DNA of 64,000 nt from Oenococcus sicerae (GTDB taxonomy: Bacteria > Bacillota > Bacilli > Lactobacillales > Lactobacillaceae), in contig NZ_CP029684.2 of NCBI RefSeq assembly GCF_004102045.2, forward strand, positions 248,001 to 312,000, read 5' to 3'. Made by a program: the position numbers and the translations under genes. Every line of letters begins with the position of its first letter. The first letter of the stretch is position 1. This document shows, piece after piece, positions 1-8,598 of the stretch. The notes beneath the pieces are model-generated. The model was not told the origin of the DNA, searched no databases, and saw only the letters and a list, made by a program, of their open reading frames with translations.

Positions 1-510
1 CCGACCAAACATATCAACCAGAACTTTAACTTCTTGCTTCTCTCTATCGATCGATGTAATTTTACCTTCCATACCATTCATGGCGCCACCGATAATAGAA
101 ACCGTTTCACCAACTTCTACTTTCAGATCATCAACTTTTCTTTCGATCAATCCCATACGGTGCATGATGCGGTCAATCTCGTCTTTTGTAACAGGATTTG
201 GTTTCGATCCTTGTCCATGCGAACCCAAAAAGCCTGTAACACCAGGTGTGTTACGCACAACATACCAAGATTGATCAGTCATCGTCATTTGGACCAATAC
301 ATAACCAGGAAAATCATTTTCAACAACCTTTTTTAATTCGCCATTTGGACCTGTCTTGATTTTTTCATTTTCCGGCACGATCACTTGAAAAATAAAATCC
401 GTCATTCCCATTGACTCACGACGCTGCTCTAGGTTTAATTTGACACGATTTTCATAGCCTGAATAGGTATGGACAACGTACCAATCCTTTTGTACTTCTG
501 ATTCAACCAT
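1..510 (-). CDS. nusG: Transcription termination/antitermination factor NusG (3' end outside window)
   Basis: The first 170 residues are present; the C-terminus is cut by the window edge. NusG binds RNA polymerase and links it to Rho or to the leading ribosome. The N-terminal NGN domain opens with KDWYVVHTYSGYENRVK and continues through the typical FPGYVLVQM and VRNTPGVTGFLG stretches. A KOW motif follows (VGETVSIIGGAMNGMEG), ending in VKVLVDMFGR. The ATG at 510 is preceded by AAAAGAGG. secE lies directly upstream on the same strand, the usual secE-nusG pair, so both are probably on one transcript. Identification is firm. Confidence 0.95.
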   Translation of the reverse strand, partial: MVESEVQKDWYVVHTYSGYENRVKLNLEQRRESMGMTDFIFQVIVPENEKIKTGPNGELKKVVENDFPGYVLVQMTMTDQSWYVVRNTPGVTGFLGSHGQGSKPNPVTKDEIDRIMHRMGLIERKVDDLKVEVGETVSIIGGAMNGMEGKITSIDREKQEVKVLVDMFGR

Positions 511-585
511 TATTACCTCTTTTAATTTTATTCAAAATAAAAAACCTCGGTCTCCCTCGGTCTCTGTAATAAATATAACTGATTT

Positions 586-762
586 TTATTTATTCATCAA
601 GAATTTGATGCCAATACCGACCAAAAAGTCAGCAAGTGCCAAAAAACTTGAAAATAGAATGGATGTCACAACGACATAACTTGTATCACGGCTCGTCTCA
701 CTGCCGTTCAACCAAGTTACACGCTTCATCTCTTCAATTGTGCCTTTAATATAACGAATCAT
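586..762 (-). CDS. secE: Preprotein translocase subunit SecE
   Basis: A 58-residue protein with the SecE pattern: a short amphipathic N-terminal helix (IKGTIEEMKRVTWL, with the conserved K-R-V-x-W core), then a single membrane span of about 20 residues (roughly 29-52, VVVTSILFSSFLALADFLVG). SecE holds the SecY channel together in the membrane. The order secE then nusG (spacing 75 bases) is nearly universal. The start ATG at 762 has only weak upstream complementarity to 16S rRNA. In many Firmicutes rpmG sits between sigH and secE; no rpmG-like zinc-ribbon ORF is seen in the 37 bases between them here. Confidence 0.93.
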   Translation of the reverse strand: MIRYIKGTIEEMKRVTWLNGSETSRDTSYVVVTSILFSSFLALADFLVGIGIKFLMNK

Positions 763-799
763 ACCCTTAATATGATAGCAAATTTTGCAGACTGATTAA

Positions 800-1369
800 T
801 TATTTTTTGTCATTTAAACCATAAAAATGATTGTAGATGTCCTTCATCAAGCGTTTCTGGCGATAATCAAGTGCATGATTTTTGACCTTTTTCTCGATTT
901 CCATAACAGTTTCCAGGTCACCGAATAAATGTTTGATAGCTAGCTCTTCTTGTTTGCCGAGATGAAAATCAGTTTCACTGATCGCATCTTCGAAATCCAT
1001 TTTTGTTTGAGCTTGGTTCCAATTATGGTCTACTGGATCAAAACCATCAACCGTCAAATTATCCAATGAAATATTTTTTCGCCTATTCTTTTCCTTCAAT
1101 GAATAAGATTTTCTTAAAAGATCCATTGCTTTATGATGCAAAGCTGAAAAATAATAAGTCGTAAACTTGCAGCCGTGCGCCATTTGGTATTTCTGCGTGG
1201 CATTCATCAAAACACAAAAAGCCTCGCTGCGCCATTCATCAAATTCTAAAACATTCTGCAAGTGTCGATGATGAATCGTATGTAAAAATCCTTCTGTTTC
1301 TCTAATTAAAAATGAATAACCGCTTTCGTTCCCTTCTCTAATATCTCTAACAACTGTTTCAATCTCCAT
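800..1369 (-). CDS. SigH/ComX-like alternative sigma factor
   Basis: 189 residues. Residues about 40-90 match sigma-70 region 2 (FDEWRSEAF... KFTTYYFSALHHKAMDLLRKS), the core-binding and -10 melting part. Region 4 is hard to recognise but a charged helical C-terminus is present. Position decides the identity: Firmicutes carry mrnC/rlmB-sigH-(rpmG)-secE-nusG, and in lactobacilli this gene is the SigH/ComX homologue linked to late competence genes. The ATG at 1369 has an excellent ribosome site (GAGGAGGG, 8 bases upstream). A terminator separates it from rlmB, so it likely has its own promoter. Target genes cannot be told from this window. Confidence 0.8.
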   Translation of the reverse strand: MEIETVVRDIREGNESGYSFLIRETEGFLHTIHHRHLQNVLEFDEWRSEAFCVLMNATQKYQMAHGCKFTTYYFSALHHKAMDLLRKSYSLKEKNRRKNISLDNLTVDGFDPVDHNWNQAQTKMDFEDAISETDFHLGKQEELAIKHLFGDLETVMEIEKKVKNHALDYRQKRLMKDIYNHFYGLNDKK

Positions 1370-1416
1370 GCAATGGCCCTCCTCGGCTGATAAAAATCAT
1401 AAATGATGTTTTTAGC

Positions 1417-1445
1417 AAAAAAGAGCGAACGTATGTTTGCTCTTT
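1417..1445 (-). terminator. Rho-independent terminator after rlmB
   Basis: Inverted repeat AAAGAGCGAAC / GTTTGCTCTTT (1420-1430 and 1435-1445; 11 bp with one G.U) around loop gtat. Read on the minus strand it ends in a run of six T. It closes the mrnC-rlmB transcript before sigH. The opposite strand also has A/T flanks, so it may act weakly in both directions. Confidence 0.75.
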
Positions 1446-1572
1446 AAAAAAAGATTGTGATTATTTATTTTCCGATAAAGCATACCCACTGCTATCGAGG
1501 ATTCAGATACTTTAGATCACGAGACGATATTAATAAAAAAATAAATCTTATTAGCAGTGTAGTGATAATTTA

Positions 1573-2319
1573 TCATTTTTTCAAACGCCGACTATTGAAG
1601 GCTTGATAAATTAACAAAGCAGCCGCAACACTGGCATTAAGCGACTGGACGTGTCCAGCCATTGGAATCGTCAGCATTTGATCAACTTTTTTCTTTGTCT
1701 GCGCCGAGATGCCCCTACCTTCATTGCCGATCACGATCGCTATTGAGCCGCGAGCATCCCATTGCGTATAATCCTGGCCCTGCATATCCGTACCAAAAAT
1801 CCAAAAACCACGTTGTTTTAACTCATCGATCGTATTATTAATATTCGTAACGCGAGCCACTGGTACATGTTCAATAGCACCTGTTGAAACTTTAGCCACG
1901 ATTTGTGTGAGCTGAACAGCGCGGCGTTTTGGAATAATGATGCCATCAACACCGGCTGCATCAGCTGTTCTCAAAATAGAACCTAAATTGTGCGGATCCT
2001 CGATCTCATCTAAAATCACGAGAAAGGGGTCGTGGCCATTAATTTTAGTTAAAATATCATCAACCGGCACGTATTCATAAGCAGCGATCGAAACTGCGAT
2101 CCCTTGATGATTTCCGTGAGCTGTCAATTCATCAAGACGTTTGCTATCAACATCTTGAACAACAACTTTCAATTCATCAGCCATTTGTCTAATTTGCTGA
2201 GCACGATTTTTTGCTAAAGAGGCACTTAAATAGACCTTATTGATCGTCTGATTATTTTCCAAAACTTCTAATGAAGCATGGACACCATAAACAACTTCAT
2301 CAGCCACGTGTCTGCCCAC
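1573..2319 (-). CDS. rlmB: 23S rRNA (guanosine-2'-O-)-methyltransferase RlmB (SpoU/TrmH family)
   Basis: 248 residues. It methylates the 2'-O of a conserved 23S rRNA guanosine using S-adenosylmethionine. The N-terminal substrate-binding domain (DEVVYGVHASLEVL) is followed by the SPOUT knot: motif 1 around ILDEIEDPHNLGSILRTADA, motif 2 IAIVIGNEGRGIS, motif 3 IPMAGHVQSLNASVAAALL. All three motifs are intact. The start is GTG at 2319, inside the end of mrnC with a 20-base overlap; a second in-frame GTG at 2307 is possible. It is translationally coupled to mrnC. Confidence 0.93.
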   Translation of the reverse strand: MGRHVADEVVYGVHASLEVLENNQTINKVYLSASLAKNRAQQIRQMADELKVVVQDVDSKRLDELTAHGNHQGIAVSIAAYEYVPVDDILTKINGHDPFLVILDEIEDPHNLGSILRTADAAGVDGIIIPKRRAVQLTQIVAKVSTGAIEHVPVARVTNINNTIDELKQRGFWIFGTDMQGQDYTQWDARGSIAIVIGNEGRGISAQTKKKVDQMLTIPMAGHVQSLNASVAAALLIYQAFNSRRLKK

Positions 2320-2704
2320 TTTCTACTTTGTTGATCATCCAATTAATAATTTCGTCCAAACGTTCGTATTGCCTGCTTAAATAAAGATAGCCCAGCAGTG
2401 CTTCGACACCTGTGGAAACTTGATAGGTCACAATATCCGTATTTTTGGCTTTCGTATGCGGATGCGAGTTGCGGCCGCGCTTAAAAATATCCCGTTCTTC
2501 TTCCGTCAGCAAATGTTCATCTTCCATAAGAATAAACAGTTTACCATGAGCTTTAGCCGATACGAACTCTTTAGAACGATGCTGAAGGTCATTAACCTTG
2601 GTCAGTCCGGTCGAGAGTAAATAAGTGCGAATTTTTAATTCATCGACGGCATCCCCTATAAAAGCTAAGGAAAGTCCGTTAAATTGCTTGACATCTTCAA
2701 TCAT
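2300..2704 (-). CDS. mrnC: Mini-ribonuclease III
   Basis: 134 residues, the size of Mini-III, which is an RNase III catalytic domain without a dsRNA-binding domain; it matures the ends of 23S rRNA. The catalytic core is visible: LSLAFIGDAVDELKIRTYLL (with the conserved D-A near position 20) and the helix STGVEALLGYLYL with the second acidic residue. The usual residue after the GDAV motif is Y/W, here D. The ATG at 2704 has no Shine-Dalgarno; a minus-strand TATAAT lies exactly 7 bases before it, so the message is probably leaderless. Confidence 0.92.
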   Translation of the reverse strand: MIEDVKQFNGLSLAFIGDAVDELKIRTYLLSTGLTKVNDLQHRSKEFVSAKAHGKLFILMEDEHLLTEEERDIFKRGRNSHPHTKAKNTDIVTYQVSTGVEALLGYLYLSRQYERLDEIINWMINKVESGQTRG

Positions 2705-2717
2705 GCTCTATATTATA
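2688..2717. promoter_or_regulatory. Divergent promoters with overlapping -10 hexamers
   Basis: Plus strand: TTGACA (2688-2693), a 17-base spacer, TATTAT (2711-2716), driving the amino-acid ABC operon. Minus strand: TATAAT (2712-2717), 7 bases before the mrnC ATG. The two -10 hexamers share five base pairs, so polymerase probably cannot occupy both at once. Confidence 0.75.
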
Positions 2718-2772
2718 GTGTGCAATTCACTCTAAAAAGCGTGAAGGGAAAATTATTAGGAGAATTTTTAAA

Positions 2773-3627
2773 ATGAAAAAATTAGTTAGTAAGTTTTTTA
2801 GCGGTTTGATATCGTTGATCGCAGTAACAGGCTTTTTTGCAGCTAGCGGCCCAGTCGTTCACGCAGCGGGAAATAAGCAGGATGTGCTGTATTCGAAGAT
2901 CAAAGCCCGAGGGAAGCTGATCGTTGGTACATCTGCTGATTTCCCGCCCTATGAATTTCTGATTTCCAAAAGCGGCAAACAAACAACCGTTGGTGCCGAC
3001 ATGAGTTTGGCAAAAAAAATTGCCAAGGGTCTAGGCGTTAAACTTGAGATCAAAAATTTATCGTTTGATTCTTTGCTGGTTGCTCAAAAGGCCGGTAAAG
3101 TTGATATTCTGATCGCTGGCATGGGATCAACACCAGAAAGAGCGAAATCAGTTGATTTCTCAGTACCTTATTTCACAGCGAAAGAGACACTTGTCATTCG
3201 CGCCAATGAAGCAAAGAAAATCAAATCCTATAAGGATCTTGCTGGCCTGACTGTCGGCGTACAGACGGCTGCTCGGCAAAAAGATTTAATAAAAAAATCT
3301 TTAGCTAAGCTAGGAAAGAAAGCTTCATATGTTCAGATGCAGTCTAATAGCGACCTTGTATTGGCTTTAAAAACAGGCAAAGTGAACGCAATGGCTGTTT
3401 CCGGCGGTGTCGGTCAAGCCTATGCTAAAAGTACCAGCGGCTTGAAATTTGTTTTCGCTAAATACCCTAAGGGTGTTCAAAACGAAGAAGGCATGTCGGT
3501 CGTTATTCCTAAAAATCAAAAAACTTTGAAAACAAAGATCAATAAAATCGTTAAAAAATTGAATAAAACAAATACTTTTGAAAAGTGGATCGAAAAAGCT
3601 GGTACGCAGTTGAGTAAGGCCGAATAA
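2773..3627 (+). CDS. Amino-acid ABC transporter, extracellular substrate-binding protein (family 3)
   Basis: 284 residues. Signal sequence at 1-32 (hydrophobic stretch FFSGLISLIAVTGFFAA, probable cleavage at VHA-AG), then the family-3 ligand-binding fold: GKLIVGTSADFPPYEF, GADMSLAKKIAKGLG, GMGSTPERAKSVDFSVPYF, and the hinge-crossing YKDLAGLTVGVQT. The binding pocket suits a polar amino acid (the Asp/Arg pair in STPERAKSVDFS). There is no lipobox cysteine, unlike most Gram-positive binding proteins. Shine-Dalgarno TTAGGAGAA lies before ATG. It is first in a three-gene operon, with its stop overlapping the permease start (TAATG). The exact amino acid is not decidable. Confidence 0.88.
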   Translation: MKKLVSKFFSGLISLIAVTGFFAASGPVVHAAGNKQDVLYSKIKARGKLIVGTSADFPPYEFLISKSGKQTTVGADMSLAKKIAKGLGVKLEIKNLSFDSLLVAQKAGKVDILIAGMGSTPERAKSVDFSVPYFTAKETLVIRANEAKKIKSYKDLAGLTVGVQTAARQKDLIKKSLAKLGKKASYVQMQSNSDLVLALKTGKVNAMAVSGGVGQAYAKSTSGLKFVFAKYPKGVQNEEGMSVVIPKNQKTLKTKINKIVKKLNKTNTFEKWIEKAGTQLSKAE

Positions 3628-4322
3628 TGAATTCCGTTTTTCTAGCCTTTAGTGTATGGAAATTTCGAGATGAACTCCTGTCCGGTATCGGTGTTACGCT
3701 GCTGATCTCAGCCAGTGCCGTTATATTAGGATCAACGATCGGATTATTCGTCGTGATCATGCACATGTCCAAAAAAAAGGCCGTCAATGCAATTGCGACA
3801 ACTTATGTTGAAATTTTACGAGGCACTCCTTTGATCGTGCAGCTGGAATTTGTTTATTTCGCCGTTCCGATCATTTTGCAAACGATCATCGCTTGGTTCG
3901 GGAAAACTGTTGATATCAACATTCCAGCCATTACTTCAGGCATTATTGCCGTTGCCATCAATTCGTCTGCCTATGTCTCTGAAGCGATCAGAGCTGGTTT
4001 TAATTCGGTTGATTCCGGCCAAACAGAAGCCGCACGGTCACTGGGTCTACCCAATAAAGTCTCGCTACGTTATGTGATCATCCCACAGGCCTTGAAAAAT
4101 ATTTGGCCAGCTTTGGGTAATGAATTTGTCGCTCTGATCAAAGAGTCTTCAATCGTTTTGATCATTGGCGCACCAGACATTATGTATCAGATCAACAATC
4201 TTCGGGCCGTCACTTTTTCTGCAGTGGAACCACTCACTTTATCAGCCGTGATTTATTTCGCTCTGACCTACAGCCTGACGAGAGCTATGAAACACTTTGA
4301 AAAGAGGATGCAGCATGACTGA
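3627..4322 (+). CDS. Amino-acid ABC transporter permease (HisM/GlnP type)
   Basis: 231 residues with about five membrane segments. Family marks: [14 protein letters not shown] near residue 70 and the EAA loop [23 protein letters not shown] near 140, which docks on the ATPase. It is the membrane channel of the importer whose binding protein precedes and ATPase follows it. The start overlaps the previous stop by one base, and its own stop overlaps the ATPase start by 8 bases, so the three genes are tightly coupled. Confidence 0.93.
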   Translation: MNSVFLAFSVWKFRDELLSGIGVTLLISASAVILGSTIGLFVVIMHMSKKKAVNAIATTYVEILRGTPLIVQLEFVYFAVPIILQTIIAWFGKTVDINIPAITSGIIAVAINSSAYVSEAIRAGFNSVDSGQTEAARSLGLPNKVSLRYVIIPQALKNIWPALGNEFVALIKESSIVLIIGAPDIMYQINNLRAVTFSAVEPLTLSAVIYFALTYSLTRAMKHFEKRMQHD

Positions 4323-5067
4323 AGACACGATCATTGAATTAAAAGGCTTGACTAAGAAATTCGGCGATAATATCGTTTTGGATCACATTGATGCCAAAAT
4401 TAATCGTTCTGAAGTCATTACACTGATTGGACCGTCAGGAACCGGAAAGTCAACTTTAATCAGAAATTTAAATATGCTGGACGTACCCACATCCGGATCA
4501 GTGCTGTTTCAAAATCAAGATCTGACAAAGCTAAAAGATAAGCAATTAGACGCAGTCAGAGAGAAAATGGGTATGGTTTTCCAGTCTTTTAATCTATTCC
4601 CGCATTTGAGCGTTGAAAGAAACATCACACTAGCTCCTACAAAACTTGGTCTGTGGTCAGAATCCGAAGCTCGCGATAAGGCTTTGGCTTTATTGGAAAA
4701 AGTTGGTCTGGCAGAAAAAATCGCTGCCTTTCCAAAATCATTGTCCGGAGGTCAAGCGCAACGTGTGGCGATTGCTCGGGCTTTAGCAATGAATCCTGAT
4801 GTGATGCTGTTCGATGAGCCAACTTCGGCTTTAGACCCAGAAATGGTTGGCGAAGTGCTGAAAGTCATGCAGGCTTTAGCCGCTGACGGCATGACAATGG
4901 TCGTCGTTACTCATGAAATGGGTTTTGCAAAAAATGTGGCTGATCGTGTCTGGTTTTTGGACCAAGGCAAAATTGCCGAGGATGCTAAGCCGGATCAATT
5001 CTTCTCTCACCCTCAAAATCCACGTGCACAGGAATTTTTGAGTAAATTGCTTGAAGTAAATGCCTAA
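4315..5067 (+). CDS. Amino-acid ABC transporter ATP-binding protein (GlnQ type)
   Basis: 250 residues from the ATG at 4315, chosen over an upstream ATG at 4297 because AAGAGGA lies 6 bases before it. Walker A is [10 protein letters not shown]-loop [11 protein letters not shown], signature [15 protein letters not shown], Walker [16 protein letters not shown]-loop VVTHEMGFA. All catalytic residues are present. It powers import by the permease just upstream. A strong terminator follows at 5071. Confidence 0.95.
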   Translation: MTEDTIIELKGLTKKFGDNIVLDHIDAKINRSEVITLIGPSGTGKSTLIRNLNMLDVPTSGSVLFQNQDLTKLKDKQLDAVREKMGMVFQSFNLFPHLSVERNITLAPTKLGLWSESEARDKALALLEKVGLAEKIAAFPKSLSGGQAQRVAIARALAMNPDVMLFDEPTSALDPEMVGEVLKVMQALAADGMTMVVVTHEMGFAKNVADRVWFLDQGKIAEDAKPDQFFSHPQNPRAQEFLSKLLEVNA

Positions 5068-5070
5068 ATA

Positions 5071-5116
5071 AAACCCTTGGATCGGTTAGCTAACTTATTC
5101 CAAGGGTTTTTATTTT
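5071..5116 (+). terminator. Terminator of the amino-acid ABC operon
   Basis: AAACCCTTGGA pairs with (T)CCAAGGGTTT around a loop that itself holds the palindrome GTTAGCTAAC; a T-rich tail follows on the plus strand. It lies 4 bases after the ATPase stop. Confidence 0.85.
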
Positions 5117-5157
5117 GTCTAAAATCTAGTGGTGTTTTTCTGAAATTATTCAGTTTG

Positions 5158-6171
5158 TTAGTCTGCCACGGGTTGGGATAAAGCCTGTTCCCGCAATTCT
5201 TGGATGATAGCACGCGCTTCATCAGTTGAACGCGTATTGACTAGACGATCACGATAACTGGCCGCTTCATGAATACCGCGTATGTAAATTTTGAAAAATC
5301 GCCGGAGTGTCTCAAATCGTTTAGGACCAACTGCAGACACGTAGTCGTCATATAAATTCAATTGCAGATCAAACAAATTCAATAGATCATCTAACGAATG
5401 CGGCTGAGGATTTTCCTGAAAACAATAAGGGTTTTCGAAAACACCCCGTCCGATCATAATGCCATCCAAGCCTGGATGATCGAGTACTAATTGCAGGCCT
5501 TGTGCACGTGTTTTGATATCACCGTTGATCTGCAGCAGCGTAGTTGGCGCAATCTGATCGCGCATCTTGATAATTTCATTGATCAATTCGAAATGGGCCG
5601 GAACCTTGCTCATTTCCTTTTTCGTCCGTAAATGAACAGTTAAGACTGCGACATTCTGTTTTAAAAGCCAAGGCAGCCAATCAGACATTTCATCAACTTT
5701 AGAAAAACCTAATCTGGTTTTGGCAGAAACCGGTAATCCAGCTGTTTTCGCTGCCTCGATGATATCGGCAGCATCTTGCGGATGACGAATCAAATCTGAG
5801 CCGCCATTGTTTTTAATCACAGTCGAGTCTGGACAACCCATATTAATATCGATGGCCTTAAAACCCTGTTTTTTGACCTCAGCAGCTGCTTTGCGAAAGT
5901 CCTCAGCATGATTGCCCCACAGTTGTACCACGGGCTGTTTTTCGCTCTTATCAACATGCAGACGACCCATAACAGAAAACTTAGCTTTTGGATGTGTAAT
6001 ACTGATCGCATTTGTAAATTCAGTGTAAAAAACATCCGGTGCTGCAGCTTTTGAAACCACTTGCCGAAAAATACTATCTGTCACAGCTTCCATCGGAGCT
6101 AAACTGAAAAAAGGCGCCCCTTTCAGCTGAGACTGTTTCTTAATTGTCTGCCAAAAATCATTATCTATCAT
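5158..6171 (-). CDS. tRNA-dihydrouridine synthase (Dus family)
   Basis: 337 residues. It reduces uridine to dihydrouridine in tRNA with FMN and NAD(P)H. TIM-barrel marks: FFSLAPMEAVTDSIFRQ at the FMN-binding start, QLWGNHAEDF, DINMGCPD with the catalytic cysteine, SAKTRLGF, LTVHLRTK and QINGDIKT, then GIMIGRGVFENPY for phosphate binding. The C-terminal helical tRNA-recognition domain begins near residue 260. It lies one base downstream of the 6173 gene and is probably transcribed with it. The exact tRNA position is not inferable. Confidence 0.92.
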   Translation of the reverse strand: MIDNDFWQTIKKQSQLKGAPFFSLAPMEAVTDSIFRQVVSKAAAPDVFYTEFTNAISITHPKAKFSVMGRLHVDKSEKQPVVQLWGNHAEDFRKAAAEVKKQGFKAIDINMGCPDSTVIKNNGGSDLIRHPQDAADIIEAAKTAGLPVSAKTRLGFSKVDEMSDWLPWLLKQNVAVLTVHLRTKKEMSKVPAHFELINEIIKMRDQIAPTTLLQINGDIKTRAQGLQLVLDHPGLDGIMIGRGVFENPYCFQENPQPHSLDDLLNLFDLQLNLYDDYVSAVGPKRFETLRRFFKIYIRGIHEAASYRDRLVNTRSTDEARAIIQELREQALSQPVAD

Positions 6172-6172
6172 G

Positions 6173-7423
6173 CTAAAAAATACCCTTGTAGGCAGTTGGC
6201 AGGCCGGAAATAGCTTGAATTGCCAGCTTGCTGTCCGGACCCTTCAGGCCAATATATTGACCGCCGCCAATGTAGAGACCTACCTGAAATTCGGCACCGC
6301 GCTGACCCCAAAAAAGCAGGTCGCCAGGCAAAGACTTGGATAAGTTAGCCTTCTGTTTGCCTAATTCTCTTAATTTGGCAGCTTGGATATAGACTTTGCC
6401 GCCAAGAGCGGTCAAACCGGAAATTGCCCGCAAGTATTCGATAAATCCGGGAATGTCAAAGCCCTTTTCATCCCGACCACCCCAAGCGAAAGGCGTTCCA
6501 ATCAAAGACAAGGCACTGGCTAGTGTCCTTTTGACAGAAGCCGGTTCATTTGTCGCGTATTTTTTAGGCAGTTTGATCTGTGCGTTGCGTACTGATTCAT
6601 ATGCTTCATAATTATTCGGATCAGCAGTCTCTTTTTTGATTTGCTGCAGATTTTTAAAGATATCGGCTTTGTGTTTGAGTTCCGCTAATTGTTTGTTGGA
6701 AACGTGTTTGAAAAGACCGCTTATTTTTGACTGTACGTCAAAGCCATTGATTTTGTCTAACTGAGCTGCACCAGATTTTTCCCAATTATCAAAATCAGCT
6801 GTTAAATTGATTGCTAAAAAGCTCGGTGATTTTTCTGCTTCGATTCGGCGAATAATGATTTCTTGGTTATTCAGATCATCGATATAAGGCTGAGCCAATC
6901 TGAACACGTCTGAAGGTTTTTTAGCCAAACCAGTCTGTAAATGCCTAAAATTAAGCAAATCTTCTGTCCGAGCAAAATAATAATTAATTTCCTCAAAACC
7001 ACTAACTTGGTCATCCAGCCAGCTACCATGTTTCACTAAATCGATCATTGACTGATTACGGAAAATTTGAAAGCTGTAGCTTAAGCTCCGGCCTTTAGAA
7101 CCATCCGGATTCTCAAAAGGAATGATGCCAATATTTAAAGCGAAAAGTGCTGTGTTTTCTGCATATTGGTCTCGGCTGTGAACCCATTTTTTAATTGGCA
7201 GCATTTTCGCCATCAAAAAATCAGTTAAATCATCAAGCGACGACTCAACCGATGAAAAATGGCTCTCGATCCCTTCAATTTGGCTGATCAACTCGTCAGA
7301 TATAAAACGACCTTGGAATTGAAAAGTTCGCATATCCGGAAAATATTGACTGACTTCGCCAATTGACGTATTTGGTGAAAAAATCCATTGATTATCATTT
7401 GTAAAATAATTTCGAAATTGCAT
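6173..7423 (-). CDS. NlpC/P60-like protein lacking the catalytic Cys and His (pseudoenzyme)
   Basis: 416 residues without signal peptide or membrane span. Residues about 300-416 look like an NlpC/P60 fold: LIGTPFAWGGRDEKGFD, then PGDLLFWG, then VGLYIGGGQYIGL. In active members the segment reads GFDCSGF and the second strand begins HVG. Here the cysteine position is Ile324 (GFDIPGF) and the histidine position is Gln380 (FQVGLY). The first 290 residues are unrecognised, with an NPDGSKGRSLSYSF stretch. NlpC/P60 proteins are normally secreted cell-wall peptidases; this one appears cytoplasmic and inactive as a Cys peptidase. It is not broken: the reading frame is long and clean. It sits between dus and a real secreted hydrolase. 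Confidence 0.6.
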   Translation of the reverse strand: MQFRNYFTNDNQWIFSPNTSIGEVSQYFPDMRTFQFQGRFISDELISQIEGIESHFSSVESSLDDLTDFLMAKMLPIKKWVHSRDQYAENTALFALNIGIIPFENPDGSKGRSLSYSFQIFRNQSMIDLVKHGSWLDDQVSGFEEINYYFARTEDLLNFRHLQTGLAKKPSDVFRLAQPYIDDLNNQEIIIRRIEAEKSPSFLAINLTADFDNWEKSGAAQLDKINGFDVQSKISGLFKHVSNKQLAELKHKADIFKNLQQIKKETADPNNYEAYESVRNAQIKLPKKYATNEPASVKRTLASALSLIGTPFAWGGRDEKGFDIPGFIEYLRAISGLTALGGKVYIQAAKLRELGKQKANLSKSLPGDLLFWGQRGAEFQVGLYIGGGQYIGLKGPDSKLAIQAISGLPTAYKGIF

Positions 7424-7478
7424 ATCTTTAATTTACCGTAAAAAAAAAGACCTAAGCCTTAAATTTATAAATTTTTCA

Positions 7479-8483
7479 TTATTGGTGAATATATTGATAA
7501 GAAGCAGCTGAAGTAACAGTTCTCGTATTTGAAGAACGGCCAGCAAAGTTGCCTTCAGTGATACGAATTGAACCATCACCATTAACACCCGTCACAACCG
7601 CAACATGTCCATAACCGCCAGCCCAAGCTTGTCCTGCTTGGAAAACAACAACTGAACCAACTGTTGGTGTGTTATTAACTGTAAATCCATCTGCAGCTGC
7701 GGCTGAAGCCCACTGAGATGCATTGCCAAGACCATTTGGAACCCAACCAAGCATGTTTTTAACATACCAAGTGCACTGACCATAATAATAAGAATTGCCA
7801 CTAGTTGAAGCAGTAGTAGTTGTTGTGGCTACTTTACGTGTTGCATAGCTGGCAGTAACAGCCTTGCGGACAGGTGTTTGACTTGAAGCAGTGGAGGTAG
7901 ATGTTGGCGCGGCTGCCGAAGAAGCAACAGGCGCCTGACTTGCAGCAGAACTTGCAACCGGCGCAGCAGAGGAACTAGCTGCAGCGCTCGTTGTAGCTGT
8001 CTGAGCTGCAGAATTTGCAGTGTTAGTCGTAGTGGTGGTCGCAGCTGTTAATGACAACTTTTGACCTGTAACGATAAAAGTTGAACCGTTGTTATTGGCG
8101 ATTAAAGTTGAAACGGCAACATCATATCTATCAGCAATGCCATAAAGAGTGTCGCCAGAAGCAATCGTAACGGTACCATCAGCATTCTTAGCAGAAATAC
8201 TTGTTGCAGCTGTACTTGCAGCCGCTGTAGAAGCTGAATCGCTAGCAACAGCACTACCAGGGATATTTAAACTTGCGCCGCTGAGAATCAAAGCAGGATC
8301 AGTAAGCTTATTTGCTTTGATAATTGCATCAGTGGTGGTGTTGTATTGCTTAGCTAAAGCCCAAACACTATCACCTTGCTTGACATTAACAGTGTCGGCG
8401 TTAGCAGAAGCAGCGCCGACTGCCAAAGTAGCAGCCGCACCAGCTGAAACAAGAAGTACATTTTTAACAGTTTTTGTAGTCAT
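7479..8483 (-). CDS. Secreted LysM-LysM-CHAP peptidoglycan hydrolase
   Basis: 334 residues. Signal peptide 1-29 (cleavage near ANA-DT). Two LysM domains (about 31-75, VNVKQGDSVWALAKQYN; about 103-147, VTIASGDTLYGIADRYD) bind peptidoglycan glycans. A Ser/Ala/Thr-rich linker (about 150-225) leads to a CHAP amidase/endopeptidase domain (about 228-334) with the catalytic Cys in YGQCTWYVKNMLG and His in GGYGHVAVVTGV. Role: cell-wall remodelling or separation of daughter cells. Shine-Dalgarno TTGGAG lies upstream. The promoter carries a WalR-type box and a leader of roughly 110 bases, fitting control by the WalRK cell-wall regulator. Confidence 0.92.
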   Translation of the reverse strand: MTTKTVKNVLLVSAGAAATLAVGAASANADTVNVKQGDSVWALAKQYNTTTDAIIKANKLTDPALILSGASLNIPGSAVASDSASTAAASTAATSISAKNADGTVTIASGDTLYGIADRYDVAVSTLIANNNGSTFIVTGQKLSLTAATTTTTNTANSAAQTATTSAAASSSAAPVASSAASQAPVASSAAAPTSTSTASSQTPVRKAVTASYATRKVATTTTTASTSGNSYYYGQCTWYVKNMLGWVPNGLGNASQWASAAAADGFTVNNTPTVGSVVVFQAGQAWAGGYGHVAVVTGVNGDGSIRITEGNFAGRSSNTRTVTSAASYQYIHQ

Positions 8484-8598
8484 CTATAATCTCCAAGTGC
8501 AAAGTTTCCAATTTTCTAAAAATCTGTAAGGATTTCTAAAGCACGGTCTCTACACTAATGGGCTTAGTTGACAGTAGAATTAATGTTGTTTTAAAGTT

